A stretch of 64,000 bases of DNA, taken from positions 372,001 to 436,000 of the forward strand of contig JALQBC010000003.1 of NCBI GenBank assembly GCA_023375675.1, in the 5' to 3' direction. Numbering within the stretch: position 1 is the stretch's first letter; each line of letters begins with the position of its first letter. Below the pieces are notes generated by a model that was given only the letters and a program-made list of their open reading frames with translations, made no database searches and had not been told where the DNA came from. Made by a program: the position numbers and the translations under genes. This document shows positions 22,907-35,197 of this stretch, piece after piece. The DNA is from Cytospora piceicola. Lineage: Eukaryota > Ascomycota > Sordariomycetes > Diaporthales > Cytosporaceae.

Positions 22907-23975
22907 GGTGTGCTGCTGCTGCTGCTGCTGCTCTCCTTTTGAATATTGCTATGTTCGAATTGCGGGTATCATGTTCGAAAGGGACGTTTTAATAACAGGG
23001 TCAAAGGTGCTATTGCTGAGGGAGAAACTCCAGACTGCTGGACTGATCGTGTGACCAGATCTGCGGTGAAAGTTGAAGGTGAGACTGTGGTTCGGGATTG
23101 TTGAACCGGATCTCGGGTCACATGCGTGAGGTGATGGTCTGAAATAGTACTTGACTACAGTACTGTGGTGTGGTGTGTACCTATGTGGTATGTGGTATGT
23201 ACTAAGTAACAAGTGAGTTTATTTCAGGGGACTTCTTTCATTGCTCTATTAATCACAGCGAGATGACGTAGGGTGTTTTGGGGCTGCAGCCACTGCAGGC
23301 TGGCTTTCGGCTGGCTTTGCCGAGGCTACAGAAGACCCGAGTCCCCCGAGTGCAACCAGCAATCAGCAACCAGCAACCAACAACCAACTGCACAGATTTG
23401 GAATCCCATCGAACAAGTCAGTCCACGGATCTCACCAGCACCAAGCGAAACTCTCCTGATCTGATCCACTTCAACACGAGCTTTACCGGAGCTGCTATGC
23501 AGAGGGTATGAAGTGAAATAGCAATCATCAATCTCCAACATTATTCCCAGAGCAGCAAAGAGCAAAGTAGGTCAGGTCCAAGCTGCATCGCAATCTCGGT
23601 TTCGAACACAGCCTTACATAGTACTTCGTACTTTAGAAATAATCCATTTCGATTGAAAAAAAAAATAAAGGCATGAACGCCATGCGGCCAGTAGTTCTCC
23701 TCGTCTCGCGGACATGTAAATAATAGCATGGAGATTCTCGTGATCATCTCCCACCTTGGACCCCCGTCTTCCACCTACGCCATGTATCCATCAGATCAGC
23801 GTCTTGGCGGCCGTGCCAACGCTCCCCGTGAGAAGCATCCTCCAGCTTTTTCAAGCTTGCATCTTTTCTGGCAACAACAGCCAGAGCGCGTTCCCCGAAA
23901 CTCTCTCTTTATACCTTGACCAGATCGCCCCAGCCGGGTCTCCGTCTCATCCCCGCAGTTCAGCTAGATGTCTGT
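22907..23975. other. Spacer upstream of lipase gene and downstream of SAR1
   Basis: About 1.07 kb. It starts with a GCT repeat (22911-22932) in the lipase leader and contains an A-run near 23658. No gene, tRNA or repeat family was recognised. It should contain the lipase promoter and the SAR1 3' UTR. Confidence 0.45.
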
Positions 23976-24949
<974 letters not shown>

Positions 24950-25949
24950 CTTGATTGATTTGTTGCTTGCAAACTCGGAGAACTCTGTGGTGAACTGTGA
25001 TAGCAGGAATGGAACCTGACGTTATCGGGTATTGACGAGTTGGTGGTGTTGGAAGAGGTTCAGCAAGGTTAACTTCGACGGGCGATTGTCGTTGGTTGGC
25101 GACTTGATGACAACAGGCTGGCTACCCACTGCTAAGGCGCACAGGGACAGGAGTGGGAGCTTTGGTCGGGCTCCCGGATCATCACCTGATTGGCTACCTT
25201 TAACTTACATAAGCTGCTCTCTCGTGCGTACTTGGTGAATACCCAAGTATCACAATACAATGGAGCACTGTCCTCACCAAGATGCCATTTTACATTCAGT
25301 CTATTGACAGATTCACTGATAGCCTTTTGTTTCGACGACCAAGAGTCACTCTTGACAGTTGGTAGCATTTGCAGATGTCACATGGTCGTGTAGACCCGAT
25401 TGTGGCGACTACCTAGCTTCGGCTCCTTTACCGGAATACAACCTTGAGTTGAACGGAGTCTTTCATCAGTCGCTACCTAGGCACACAATCTATCACGAGA
25501 CTGATACCAAGACAATTCTGATAATGGCAAATATTGAATTGCATTTGGGTATTTCCGATAGTTAAAAGCATCAGGTCGTGATTCCTCTAGTGCCTATCCA
25601 CCTCCAAGATGCCTCTCCAGATCAACGCCATTGCCATGCACAAAGGTCGTAGTGAAATATGTCCAAAGAAAGAAGTAAGAAAAAGACCGTGGCCTTGTCA
25701 TGATGAATGTCTTGCCAATAGGCGAGACATATTGTATGTACAGTAACTCGGGAACACCCTCCAGCCACTCGAAATCAGATGCTGGGTATCCAGACCAAAA
25801 AAACACACGAACCAACTAAATACAGTAAAACAAAACACAGAACTGATGCTGTCATGGCTGGTCGTCAAAGTGCGCCAGGTTCCAAAAAGCAAAAGGCCAT
25901 TCCAGATGCTGTGCGCCGTGGTAATGGTATAGTGTGAACGCCGTCTCCC
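24950..25949. other. SAR1 upstream region and DUF2457-gene 3' region
   Basis: About 1 kb between two minus-strand genes. It should hold the SAR1 promoter and leader, and the 3' UTR of the next gene. One palindromic CTACCTAGGCA-like motif lies near 25473-25482. No coding exon was recognised. Confidence 0.45.
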
Positions 25950-28208
25950 TTATATGGACATGACATAGTTGCCCTGGCCGATCTTTCCGGCCAGGATCAG
26001 GCCCAATTCTCTCATCCTCTCGGCACCCTCTCCGGGTTGTGCCTTCTTTTCGGGTATCTGACCCTTCCGGGCTCGGTTGCAATACTTTTGGTAGAACTTC
26101 TCCTTTCTTCGTTGCCGCTTCTGCTCGAGACCTTTGACAATGTCAATGGCCCCGCGGATATGGCCCTTGTGCTTCGTCGTGCCAGTCTTGGTTCGCTTGC
26201 CGGACTTGATATGGGGAGCGACATAACCCCCTCGAGGCAGCGACTTGGTATGAGTGAGACCAGGGCGGGAAGCCATGGCTTTGAACGTAACCTCGCGACG
26301 TGCCTGTCTAGACAGTGCATTCGGGGATTTCGCAAGTTGAGCAGGTGCCGGGGATTTGGCACGCTTGGGCGAGGCGCCAAAGCGACGAGGAGATCGACCA
26401 CGAGCTTTTGGCGGGGGCGAGCGGTAGCGCTTTGTTGGCGGAGGTGAACGAAGCCTCTTTGGAGAGGCGTTCTCGTTCTTCCTGTGCCGTCTATCTACCC
26501 GCTCATCACCGAGGTCTTCAAGCTCACCATGCAACCAAACTTGCTCGCCGCTGTCATGGCTGTGCTTGGGGTCCTCCTCGTCGTTGTCCTCCGGCTCGGA
26601 GGTGGGAAAGCTCGGGTCAATATCCTGGGGGATGATGCGCAGCTTCTCCTGCTTTCGGGCTGCAAGCCGGGTCAGGTAGGCTTCCTCCAGAGGCCTGTCT
26701 TCGTCCATAGTGCCACAGACAAAGTCTGTGCTATCTGGCAGTTCGGGAGTTACGGGCCGGTTGGGAATTGACCTTGACTTGGAGTGCTTGGCGCGGATAT
26801 GGGTCCTTGAGTAGGTTGAAGAGTCGGAATGTTGGCCAGCGAGGGATGGGCGTCGGAACACAGGCGTGGCATCAGGCAATTTCGTCTGATAGGAGTGGTG
26901 CGCGTTGTTGAAAGTCCACAGGTGCAAACCATCATCTACCTCATCATCCGAGTCGGCAAATCCATACTCCTCATCGGTGTTGTATCCGTCCGAGAAGTCG
27001 TCATCGGAACCGTAGCCGGATTGCTCGTCTTCTTCGATCTCCTCCTCCTCCTCGATGTCATCTTCGCCATCGACATTGTCGCCGTCGTCATCCTCATCGG
27101 CCTCGTCGTCATCCTCCGCCTCTTCTTGCTCTGCCTCCTCTTCTGCTTCCTTGCCAAGACGTCGAATGGCGTTTTCCTTCTTTAGGAGATCGTCCATGGT
27201 AAGCTTTGCCTTGGCAAGGCACTTTTCTTGGCGGATCCAGTCGTCTTCCGTGGGGTGATCGCTGGCGAATTCGTGAAAATGGCAAATTTCTCCCTGCAAA
27301 TCACTTGGCTTTGCGGTGATGTATCTCCTCTTTCGAGGCGCACCTGGACTCTTTGCAGTTTTCCATGATGATGGTCGGGGTCGGGAGACACCAGGGGAGC
27401 GCCCCTTTCGGTTTGCATATGGCGAGGCGTTGATCACCGTCGATAGTGATCCGCTATCGTCTATCTTTGGGATTTCCAAATTTTGACTTTGGGCAGGACT
27501 CTGCTGCTTGCCAGGTCGAGCTGGACAAGCAAACTTGATGCAGGTCTTTCGCGCTGGAGCGGGCTGGGGAGCAGGCTGCGCTGCCGGCGCGGGAGCCGGA
27601 GTCGGGGCCTTGGGCGCGTCGTTACTAGGTTTTGCTGTGCAGGCAAACGAGATACAGCGTTTCTTTTCAATAGTCTTGATAGCAGGGTCCTTAGCCATAT
27701 GGCTGGATGTCGAGTCTTTCGTTTCTCCGTTCTTCACGTCGCTCGTTGGTGCAACCTTCGTGGGCACGGAGCCGACGATTTGTATGCCAGAAGTCCCATG
27801 GTGCTTGTCCGCCGTCAGGGGAACCAACCCGATGTGTGGTAGACGGGGGCTGGGAGTACTAGTCCTCGCTGGTGTGCTCAGGCCAGTGTCGCTGGTAAGG
27901 TCGGCGGTCGAGGCGAGAGAAATCTCGCTGTTGATGGATCGACGACGTCGCAAATTGAGCGGGGCGGTGATATTCTCCGTTGCCTCGCCCTCAGAAGCAC
28001 TCTGAAGGGCGCGCGTCAAAAGAGAGGCGTGGTTCTCCCTTGGCTTAGCAACCCAAGTCCGTCTGAACTCGGGAGATGTTTTCGAATCGGGTGGTTCGTC
28101 TGCGTCTGCGCCGGCCTCCTCCTCGGTGGCAGACTCGATATTTGCAGCATGATTGCTCCACGCCAGTACATTAGACGTGGCGCTATCATGAAGTTGTTGT
28201 CTCAACAT
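25950..28208 (-). CDS. DUF2457-like fungal nuclear protein with acidic tract and twin CIxFAC motifs
   Basis: One uninterrupted frame of 752 residues. I recognise the general look of the Pezizomycotina-specific DUF2457 (extensin-like) proteins but no biochemical function is known to me. Features: a Ser/Thr/Pro-rich N-terminal half; two short twin motifs, KRCISFAC at 183-190 and KTCIKFAC at 221-228, separated by a Pro/Ala spacer; a third Cys/His stretch, ICHFHEFASDH near 309-318; then WIRQEKCLAKAKLTMDDLLKKENAIRRLG. A strongly acidic tract covers about 353-427. The following part has several SPPP/RSP basic repeats, and the C terminus is Lys/Arg-rich (KGLEQKRQRRKEKFYQKY). The alternation of acidic and basic tracts suggests a nuclear, nucleic-acid- or histone-associated protein, which is inference. 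Start is the first ATG of the frame, at 28208. Confidence 0.8.
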   Translation of the reverse strand: MLRQQLHDSATSNVLAWSNHAANIESATEEEAGADADEPPDSKTSPEFRRTWVAKPRENHASLLTRALQSASEGEATENITAPLNLRRRRSINSEISLASTADLTSDTGLSTPARTSTPSPRLPHIGLVPLTADKHHGTSGIQIVGSVPTKVAPTSDVKNGETKDSTSSHMAKDPAIKTIEKKRCISFACTAKPSNDAPKAPTPAPAPAAQPAPQPAPARKTCIKFACPARPGKQQSPAQSQNLEIPKIDDSGSLSTVINASPYANRKGRSPGVSRPRPSSWKTAKSPGAPRKRRYITAKPSDLQGEICHFHEFASDHPTEDDWIRQEKCLAKAKLTMDDLLKKENAIRRLGKEAEEEAEQEEAEDDDEADEDDDGDNVDGEDDIEEEEEIEEDEQSGYGSDDDFSDGYNTDEEYGFADSDDEVDDGLHLWTFNNAHHSYQTKLPDATPVFRRPSLAGQHSDSSTYSRTHIRAKHSKSRSIPNRPVTPELPDSTDFVCGTMDEDRPLEEAYLTRLAARKQEKLRIIPQDIDPSFPTSEPEDNDEEDPKHSHDSGEQVWLHGELEDLGDERVDRRHRKNENASPKRLRSPPPTKRYRSPPPKARGRSPRRFGASPKRAKSPAPAQLAKSPNALSRQARREVTFKAMASRPGLTHTKSLPRGGYVAPHIKSGKRTKTGTTKHKGHIRGAIDIVKGLEQKRQRRKEKFYQKYCNRARKGQIPEKKAQPGEGAERMRELGLILAGKIGQGNYVMSI

Positions 28209-31200
28209 GGTGAAGATTTGGTTGTGGGTATCCGTAGGGCGGAAATAGAAGGTCGCAGTATGGAATAAATTGTGGGCGTATGCTGGTGAACCACGCGCAG
28301 TAGACCCAATTCGAGGCGGGTCTGATCACTCGATCGCTTCTAGTGTGAAGAGGTTGTTGATGATGCGTCGAGCAAGTCTAACGTTGGTGCAGTCCTCCTA
28401 AACTGTTGTGGATGCTCTGGAGGTTGCGAGCAGTGTCCCTAGGGACAGTATGGCTATAAGCGCAAGGCCATTGTCGACTGTCCAGAAAATAATTCAGGTG
28501 TGGGTTGTGGAGGGGTTGGTGGAATTGATTGGCGTTGGAGACCTCTGTTTCGTATGTCGTGGCCAATAAAGGTCGGTGGGTAATGTTTTGAGGTCGGTCG
28601 TAAGGTCGTCTCGAGGCTGTTTTCAGATCAGGGTCCGGCCGTTGTGTATCCTAGTGGTAATCCGTCGGCGCAGAGGAGGCGCAGACGACCTTGGTGGGAT
28701 CCTCAATGACGTTAAAAGCAGCAGGTGGCGCAGGATGCTTGTCGCAGCAAACTGCCCCAAACTGCCGAGTTAACGTTCGAGGAACGAAAAGGTCAACACA
28801 AAACAAGAGATGACGGTGTCACAAGACAAAATGACATTTGTTGTGTTCCAGATTCAGTCAGTAAATTCGACTTGGGTGGTAGTGGAAGTTGTGTGAGTGT
28901 TGGGAGAGGGAAGAGAGTTGCAAAGAGCCTGGTGCGAGTCTTTGTGGGATGGGGCGCCGCAATATTGAGACTGAGAGAAAAAGGGAAGCACAAGGAGACC
29001 CTTGCAGCCGGGGGAGAATTCGCTTGTTCCAAGGTTGCTTGCAGTGGAGGGTAGGTCTGTACCTTTGTACCCTTGTACCTCCGTACCTCCGCACCGTCTC
29101 TCTGTAGCAGTAGTGGGAAGATTTTGGCGCCGTTCGCGACGGCGGCCCTGACTGGGAAACCCTCCCACGTTCTCTTTCGGCTCGAACGGTCAGCTGGCAG
29201 GGCTGCCAAGGTAGTAGTAGTAGTACGGAATACAAAGTACAGTCCTTGTGTGACGGTCCTCGGAACGCTGGCAAGTGGTGTACCTACCTACCTTCAGTAG
29301 GCACTGAGGTACAAACAAGGGTAGGTCGACACTTCCAGTCCTGACCATTCACTGCCGTTCATTGCCAGTATCTCTGCGGCAAAAATCCCACTCTCTGGTG
29401 TATCGATTGTTAGAAACACGCAGGCCTGTTCTTACTAGCATTAACAACGAATTCTAAGATTCTGTCTGTCTGTGTTGTACGGCACTCCAGTCATTGGATG
29501 CCACATACCTAGGGTAGCTACCAGTTGACCTAGGTAGCTAGGTAGGTATGCAGAGGGTATCATTTGTCACAATTTGTCACAAGTGACCTATAGATTACAG
29601 TCGACCATTTCTAAATGATTTGCAACGTTTCCCGGAGCCCCAGTGAATGACGAACATTTACAATCCAGTCTTCTCCGTTGGCCAGGCAAACGGACGTTCC
29701 TCCCCAAGGAACCCTAATATACGACGGAGTACGCGGTACCAAACATATCTAGGTGCCTGTGTTATATTAGATACAGATTATGAGTACCTAGGTACGCTCT
29801 GCATAGTAGATTCATAAATACGGAATATTCTTTGATGTCTTCTTTTCTATATTAAAACTTCTCTGGGCATTCAGGACGATCAAGACCTCCCGGACTCCAG
29901 CTGGTGTCATCCAAAAAATATCTCGTTTGACAAAATAGTTGGCCCTCAGTAATAAAGTTGTTAGCGAGGGAGCGAAAATGGAGCATCGGATGGAAGTACC
30001 GAAGCCAGACCGTGCTAGCAAGGTTTGTCAAACGGTATGTCCGTGGAAGGGCCTGTAATTTGCAGTCACACAGACCGCTCTCGCGGAGCCCCTGCGGCTT
30101 CACACACTGTGCTCGCTGTTGTCCGTACAGGCCGTACCGACATCCGTTTTGGGACTCGCCCGAAAATCGAATTTCGACCGTCCCAGGGCAGGGAAGACTG
30201 CTGACCGTCTGCCGAACTGATTGCCTTTTTTTCCTTCTTTTTTTCCTTCTGCCTTTCTCCGTAGGGCTTGCAGCCCTGCAGGTTCAACTATACTGGGTAG
30301 TGCCAAATCCATCCACCGAAAGTTGCCCGAGGGCTACCTACTACCAGCTTACACAGTACCAACTTCCTTGACAAGGTTTTGTTGTTGAGCCAACAACTGG
30401 AATCTACCAGCGCTAGGGCGACTGCGAATAGCGGGATAAAGAATGGAATTCCAGCACCTCGGCCTTACTTGCAGGACGCGAGAAAGCAGCGGTGAAAAAA
30501 CAGCCAAGCAGGGCTGTTCGCGACATTTCATTAGATCTGAGAGGTTTGAGACGCCTCGAATCAATTGCCGCTCGGACACCGCGAGTCAATATCATCCAAT
30601 GCCCAATGCCTGTACAATGCCTCTTTGTCGACGTGCCCCAGGAGTGCCAGTCATAAGCCGAGGTAGCTGGAACTGGTTGGTTGGCTGACTGTCAGCATTT
30701 GGCGACACACACGAGCTGAGAATGGCACACGAGGGCTACAACCTGCGCTGAATAAACCCAGGCTCGATTGCCTCGTGGCGTCCAATACTGTGAACTATCA
30801 GATTCTGTTTATGACTTGTCGCCGGCACCTGTTTAATGAATGTTGTCGTTGATGATCATGTTGTCCAGACCGTTTCCTCCTCCAATAGGCTACTTGAGCA
30901 TGGGGCACAGCAATCAATTGGCCTGCTGCAGGCTGCAGGCTGTAGAGTGCCAGACCGTCTCGATCAAAGGCCGCAAACCAGGACCGGGTACAGTGTAGAA
31001 GCTGCATTTTGCTTGACCAAAGCCGATCTCCCCCTCAAGACCCATGGCTTAAGACTAGGGTGGGGGAGGTCAAGCCTCAAGAAATACAGGCCGGGGAAAT
31101 AACTGCAGCTTCAATTCCCCCGTTTCCCGCATGGAGAGTCCACAGGCTGAACGTCGGGTTTTTTCCGAGGAGCAGTTCTCGAGCGATACCCGGCATCAAA

Positions 31201-33732
31201 AGGAATGAGTTGTTTCATGCGCCTCTCCGAATCGTTGCTTCTACAAATTCTTGTGCTGCAACAACGCGGGTGCACTTGCAGCAGACGCTTCTGGGCTGCC
31301 TGTGTAACTGCAGCGAAATCACCACAACCAACAGCCTCGTGATTGATTGATTGTGATTGTCCTTGATGAACCTGAGGAACAGAGCTGCATGCTGATGAGA
31401 AAGAGAGACGGAGCTCAAGTTCTTGCTGCCAAGTCTGCTGCGCATTCCTTGCAAATGAGAAGGAGATTGTCACTCTCTCCCGCCTTCCTGTTGCAACCCA
31501 AGATCCAATGCTTCGTTGATCGTTTTTCGGCCCGCTTCGCGCGGTGCGCACACGAGCCATCAGTTGCCGTTGCACATGTCAATCATCCTTTCGAAACCCC
31601 GTGCCTGTCTGCCCAGCACGAAAGCCAGATATATCGGGAAATCGTTCGTGCCAAGTTCAAATAGATGTCGATCTTTGGAGACTATCACTGCTTCCTTCTG
31701 CAATGGCTGCAGCCAGCCGTTCTTGGATGCGTGTTCCCCAGCTGCCCGGAACCAAAAAGGGGTGGTGCAATCATGCTTATCCTTGAACCCCACGCATAGT
31801 GTCAGGGATACTGTCGCGAAACCCCGCATTCTTGCCCAGATGAACAATCTGGAGATGGTTGGGAGGACGACGTCTGCAGGGTGCGGTATCAACTGTCCTC
31901 GTTTCCTACGAAAGGAAGCACGGGTGGGAAATCGCGCCTATAACCAGCGGAATCGCGAGCATTGGACCCCGATCCCACAATTTCCCCAGCAACGATGACG
32001 CAGCGGTTGCATGAATCTCGCTGCATCCTGGGGTGCCATCTGCGACAGGGCAAGTTGCTCTCGTGAAAGAGGCTACTGCACTTGTGGCGCGACTTCGTCG
32101 TCACGGCCGACCAGAAAAGGCATCACGTACCGCGGCTGCAAGTGGGCAGGACCCCATAATGAAGGTGTCAGGGTGGGCAGGTGACTGAAGGGGTGATCGG
32201 TCTCATCGAGGCCGTACCACTTGTCATGGCGACGACACCACGCAACATAGCAGGTCTAAGGCCTTGAAGAAGAAGAGATATCTGGAGATGATACTCTAAC
32301 CTCACGATGAGGATGGCCCTCTTTTGATAGAAGCAAAAACAGGTTCCCAAAGTGGTTGTGTTGTGTTGTATAGTGGGATCGAAGTTTTTGCTTACCAAGT
32401 GCCCAGGTGTTCAAGGACTGGTCACTTGATCTGTCACCCGTTGTAGGGTACTTATTACGCCAGATCAATGCGGTGCCATGCGGGGGCCTCGGCCATCGAC
32501 GCAGTGGTCGAAACGGTGAGAGGTATGACAACTTTTGTTGCCACTGGTTGGTTTCAAGGTTGCAGGAATCCTGGATCCAAGTATCAACCAACAGACCAAG
32601 AAGGTCCTATTCTTCTTTGACAATGCCGACTGCTTCTAAACCCTGATTGAGCCACGAGGGATCAACAGCGCGTTAGGGATCAACCGCGATTGCCAGGGAT
32701 ACTGTTGTAGATCCTCAGTCAACGGCGGCCTTGCAGATAACGGCAGGAACGGCAGATATCTTCATGGTATTTTCCAGCCGCAAATCTGGGCTGGTCGTTG
32801 GTTGCATGGAACTCAGCTTCACGTGGTCACAGAAGCGGGCCATTTTAACTTGAGTCTTGTGTTTCAAAAAGCTGAGCATATGATCAGAAGCGGCAGAGGA
32901 AACCAGCTTCTAAGACCTGGTAACAGGTGTGGCCGTTGATCTTGCGGCCTTACTGTTGGGCTCGAAATTGCCTCGTTGGCTCAGACAGATCAACGATACC
33001 ACCCACGCAGGCACGACGACAGAGATCAACACCATTCGGCGAATCTCGGTCTCTTGTGCTGCGGCGTCTCATCACGTTGATTGTGCAAGCTGTCAGGCTG
33101 GGTCGTCTTAGCACAAACCTAGCTTGGGGGCGCAAGCTGTTGATCTCCAGCGGAATATGATACTGTGGTACTACAGTCCTTGAGACAATATTATATGGAC
33201 CATTCTTGGAGGAGCTCCTGTTTTTGAGGCACAGTTGGGTTCCTAGGAACGGTCGGCCGCTTCATGGCCACAGTTGGACGGCTGAGGAGTGTCGTGGTGG
33301 GGCTGACGATGATTCCATCGGGGCGACGGCACGGCCAGGTATTGCCGTAGACTGGCAGCATGTGTAAAGTCTGACCAATTTGTGGCTTCGGTATGGTAGG
33401 CGATCATGTCTCACATAAATCCCAACCACAGAAAGTAGGGTTGTCGTACTGCCCATTGGGTTGGCCGTCTTGAGTGAAGACAACCGACGTCGGGAGGCGA
33501 AGCTTCGATTGCAAGGAAATAGTGCGTTAATGCAAGGCCTTGTTTAATTGCATACTGGGTGTAACTAGTGAGCTTTATGCTATAAGAGGGGCTATCTTTC
33601 TAAAGCGGTAGTGACTAAGCTCCCCACACGTGACGTGCCAAGCTGCGAAACTTTGGGAAGCCATTCTCACGACAACCGCGCCCGGAGCTCTCGACTGCAG
33701 CCATACATCATCAATTGGTCCACCACGTTACC
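28209..33732. other. Large gene-poor stretch of 5.5 kb between divergent genes
   Basis: This lies between the 5' ends of the DUF2457-like gene (-) and ATP16 (+), far longer than needed for two promoters. It has palindromic CCTAGG motifs at about 29505-29550 and 29787-29796, and a T-rich pyrimidine tract at about 30226-30256. Open frames up to 160 codons occur on both strands at 31.1-32.0 kb without recognisable domains or consistent splice structure. Just upstream of ATP16, at about 33624-33635, is a CACACGTGACGTG sequence combining an E-box core (CACGTG) with a GTGACGTG element. No transposon or RNA gene was recognised. Confidence 0.45.
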
Positions 33733-34588
33733 ATGAACTCCCTCCGTATCGCCTCCCGTGCCGCCATCCGAGCGCGCCCGGCAGCCTTCCGGGCTCCTCT
33801 GCAGCGAAGAGGCTACGCAGAGGCTGTCAACGACAAGGCAAGTCGTCGCCGCCGCCGAGGCCGACTCCGGCATCACCCGGACCACTGATTGAAGCTTCCC
33901 GCTGACTTTGCGACGCCGAACAGATCAAGCTCAGCTTGGCCCTGCCCCACCAGGTACGATCATAACCCCTCGAATATATCAAGACAACAACGTGGAAGAT
34001 GTTTGGTTACGACGAGGAGCATGGAGGAGCGAACGGAAGACTAATTACCGCATCAACATTGCAGTCCATCTACAAGTCCAAGGATGTTGTCCAGGTCAAC
34101 CTGCCCGCCGAGTCTGGTGACATGGGTGTCCTCGCCAACCACGTGCCCTCCATTGAGCAGCTGAAGGCCGGCCTGGTCGAGATCATCGAGGAGAGCGGCA
34201 GCAGCAAGCAGTACTTCCGTATGTTCACCGAGAAACCCGAGCACCCACTGGTGTCATCGACTACATGAAGGAGACGAATGGTCTGTCAAGAATGGAAGCT
34301 TACACACAGCTTTACTACAGTGTCCGGTGGCTTCGCCGTTGTCCAGCCCGACTCTGCCCTGAGCATCAACGCCGTCGAGGCTTACCCCCTGGAGGACTTC
34401 AGCACTGAGTCTGTCCGTGCTCAGCTCGCCGAGGCCCAGAAGGTTGCGAGCGGCAGTGGTAGCGAGCAGGATATCGCTGAGGCGAAGATCGAGATTGAGG
34501 TGAGTTCTCGTTTCCATCTTCATGGGTGGCATACTGTGTACTAACCCATCAATAGGTTCTTGAGTCTCTGCAGGCTGTTCTGAAATAG
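33733..34588 (+). CDS. ATP16: Mitochondrial F1Fo ATP synthase delta subunit
   Basis: Five exons, 33733-33837, 33924-33953, 34065-34218, 34321-34499 and 34556-34588, give 166 residues, the usual size. A basic presequence of about 27 residues (SRAAIRARPAAFRAP, then QRRGYAEA) targets the matrix. The mature part has KIKLSLALPHQ, VVQVNLPAESGDMGVLANHVP, QYFLSGGFAVVQPDS and the C-terminal helical hairpin EAQKVASGSGS... ending VLESLQAVLK. This subunit sits in the central stalk and couples the c-ring to F1. Intron 1 begins with GCAAGT instead of GT (AAG|GCAAGT) and is a GC-AG intron; no GT site gives the correct phase. Exon 2 is only 30 nt and exon 5 is 33 nt. Confidence 0.95.
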
Positions 34589-35197
34589 ACTGTATAAATT
34601 CACTGCGCCCTTGTAGAATACCAAAACGAGATGTTTACGAGCCATTGCGTTCACTAAATGGACGCGGAGCAATCGGCTTTGGGACTTGAAACTTCCAAGG
34701 TTGAACATGGCACTTTCCCCACATGATCCTGACCGTTGTGCCTGCCTTTGCAGTGATGTCTGTCTGACTTGATGTAGTTGTGTTTAGACAGTGGTTTCCC
34801 CTTTCCAACTTCCAAAGATTTCTGGTGTCTTTCCGACTGAAGAAGCATTGCCAACGCCGGCCAATTTTCGGAATCCTCACATACCTAGACAACCATTCTC
34901 GCCCAGATCCTACCTATATCTTTCACAAGCATCATTCGTATGAAGTCCATGCTTGGACTATCAATGTCTTTAGACAAAATTCAACAATTATCGCCATATC
35001 CTCAGGTTCAAGTAGGGAAATCACAGGCTCATCGGGAGACCTCCATCGAAGCATTGATACCAAAGGCCGAACAACACTTGCTCGATCACTCTTACGAGCG
35101 TTTGTCACCAGTTCGATCGCTGAGAACTCTGTGCCGAAGGCCACACCAATACAATCAATCCCTTTCACCGCCCAAAACGAGAGCCTCCGCAGTGACA
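34589..35197. promoter_or_regulatory. Spacer and probable leader of the zinc-protein gene
   Basis: About 600 bp between ATP16 and the next plus-strand gene. From 34940 the sequence is open in the same frame as the downstream gene up to its first ATG at 35198, with in-frame ATGs at 34940 and 34949. The true start could therefore be farther upstream, although this stretch reads like non-coding sequence. No other feature seen. Confidence 0.4.

Noticed and set aside
23060..23110. tRNA-like B-box (GGTTCAAC) on the minus strand
   Set aside because: The sequence after the GGTTCAA core does not match the B-box consensus, and no paired acceptor stem or A-box is present.
31111..31998. Open frames of 110-160 codons on both strands
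   Set aside because: Frames overlap on opposite strands, lack known motifs and have no consistent splice pattern; not enough to call a gene.
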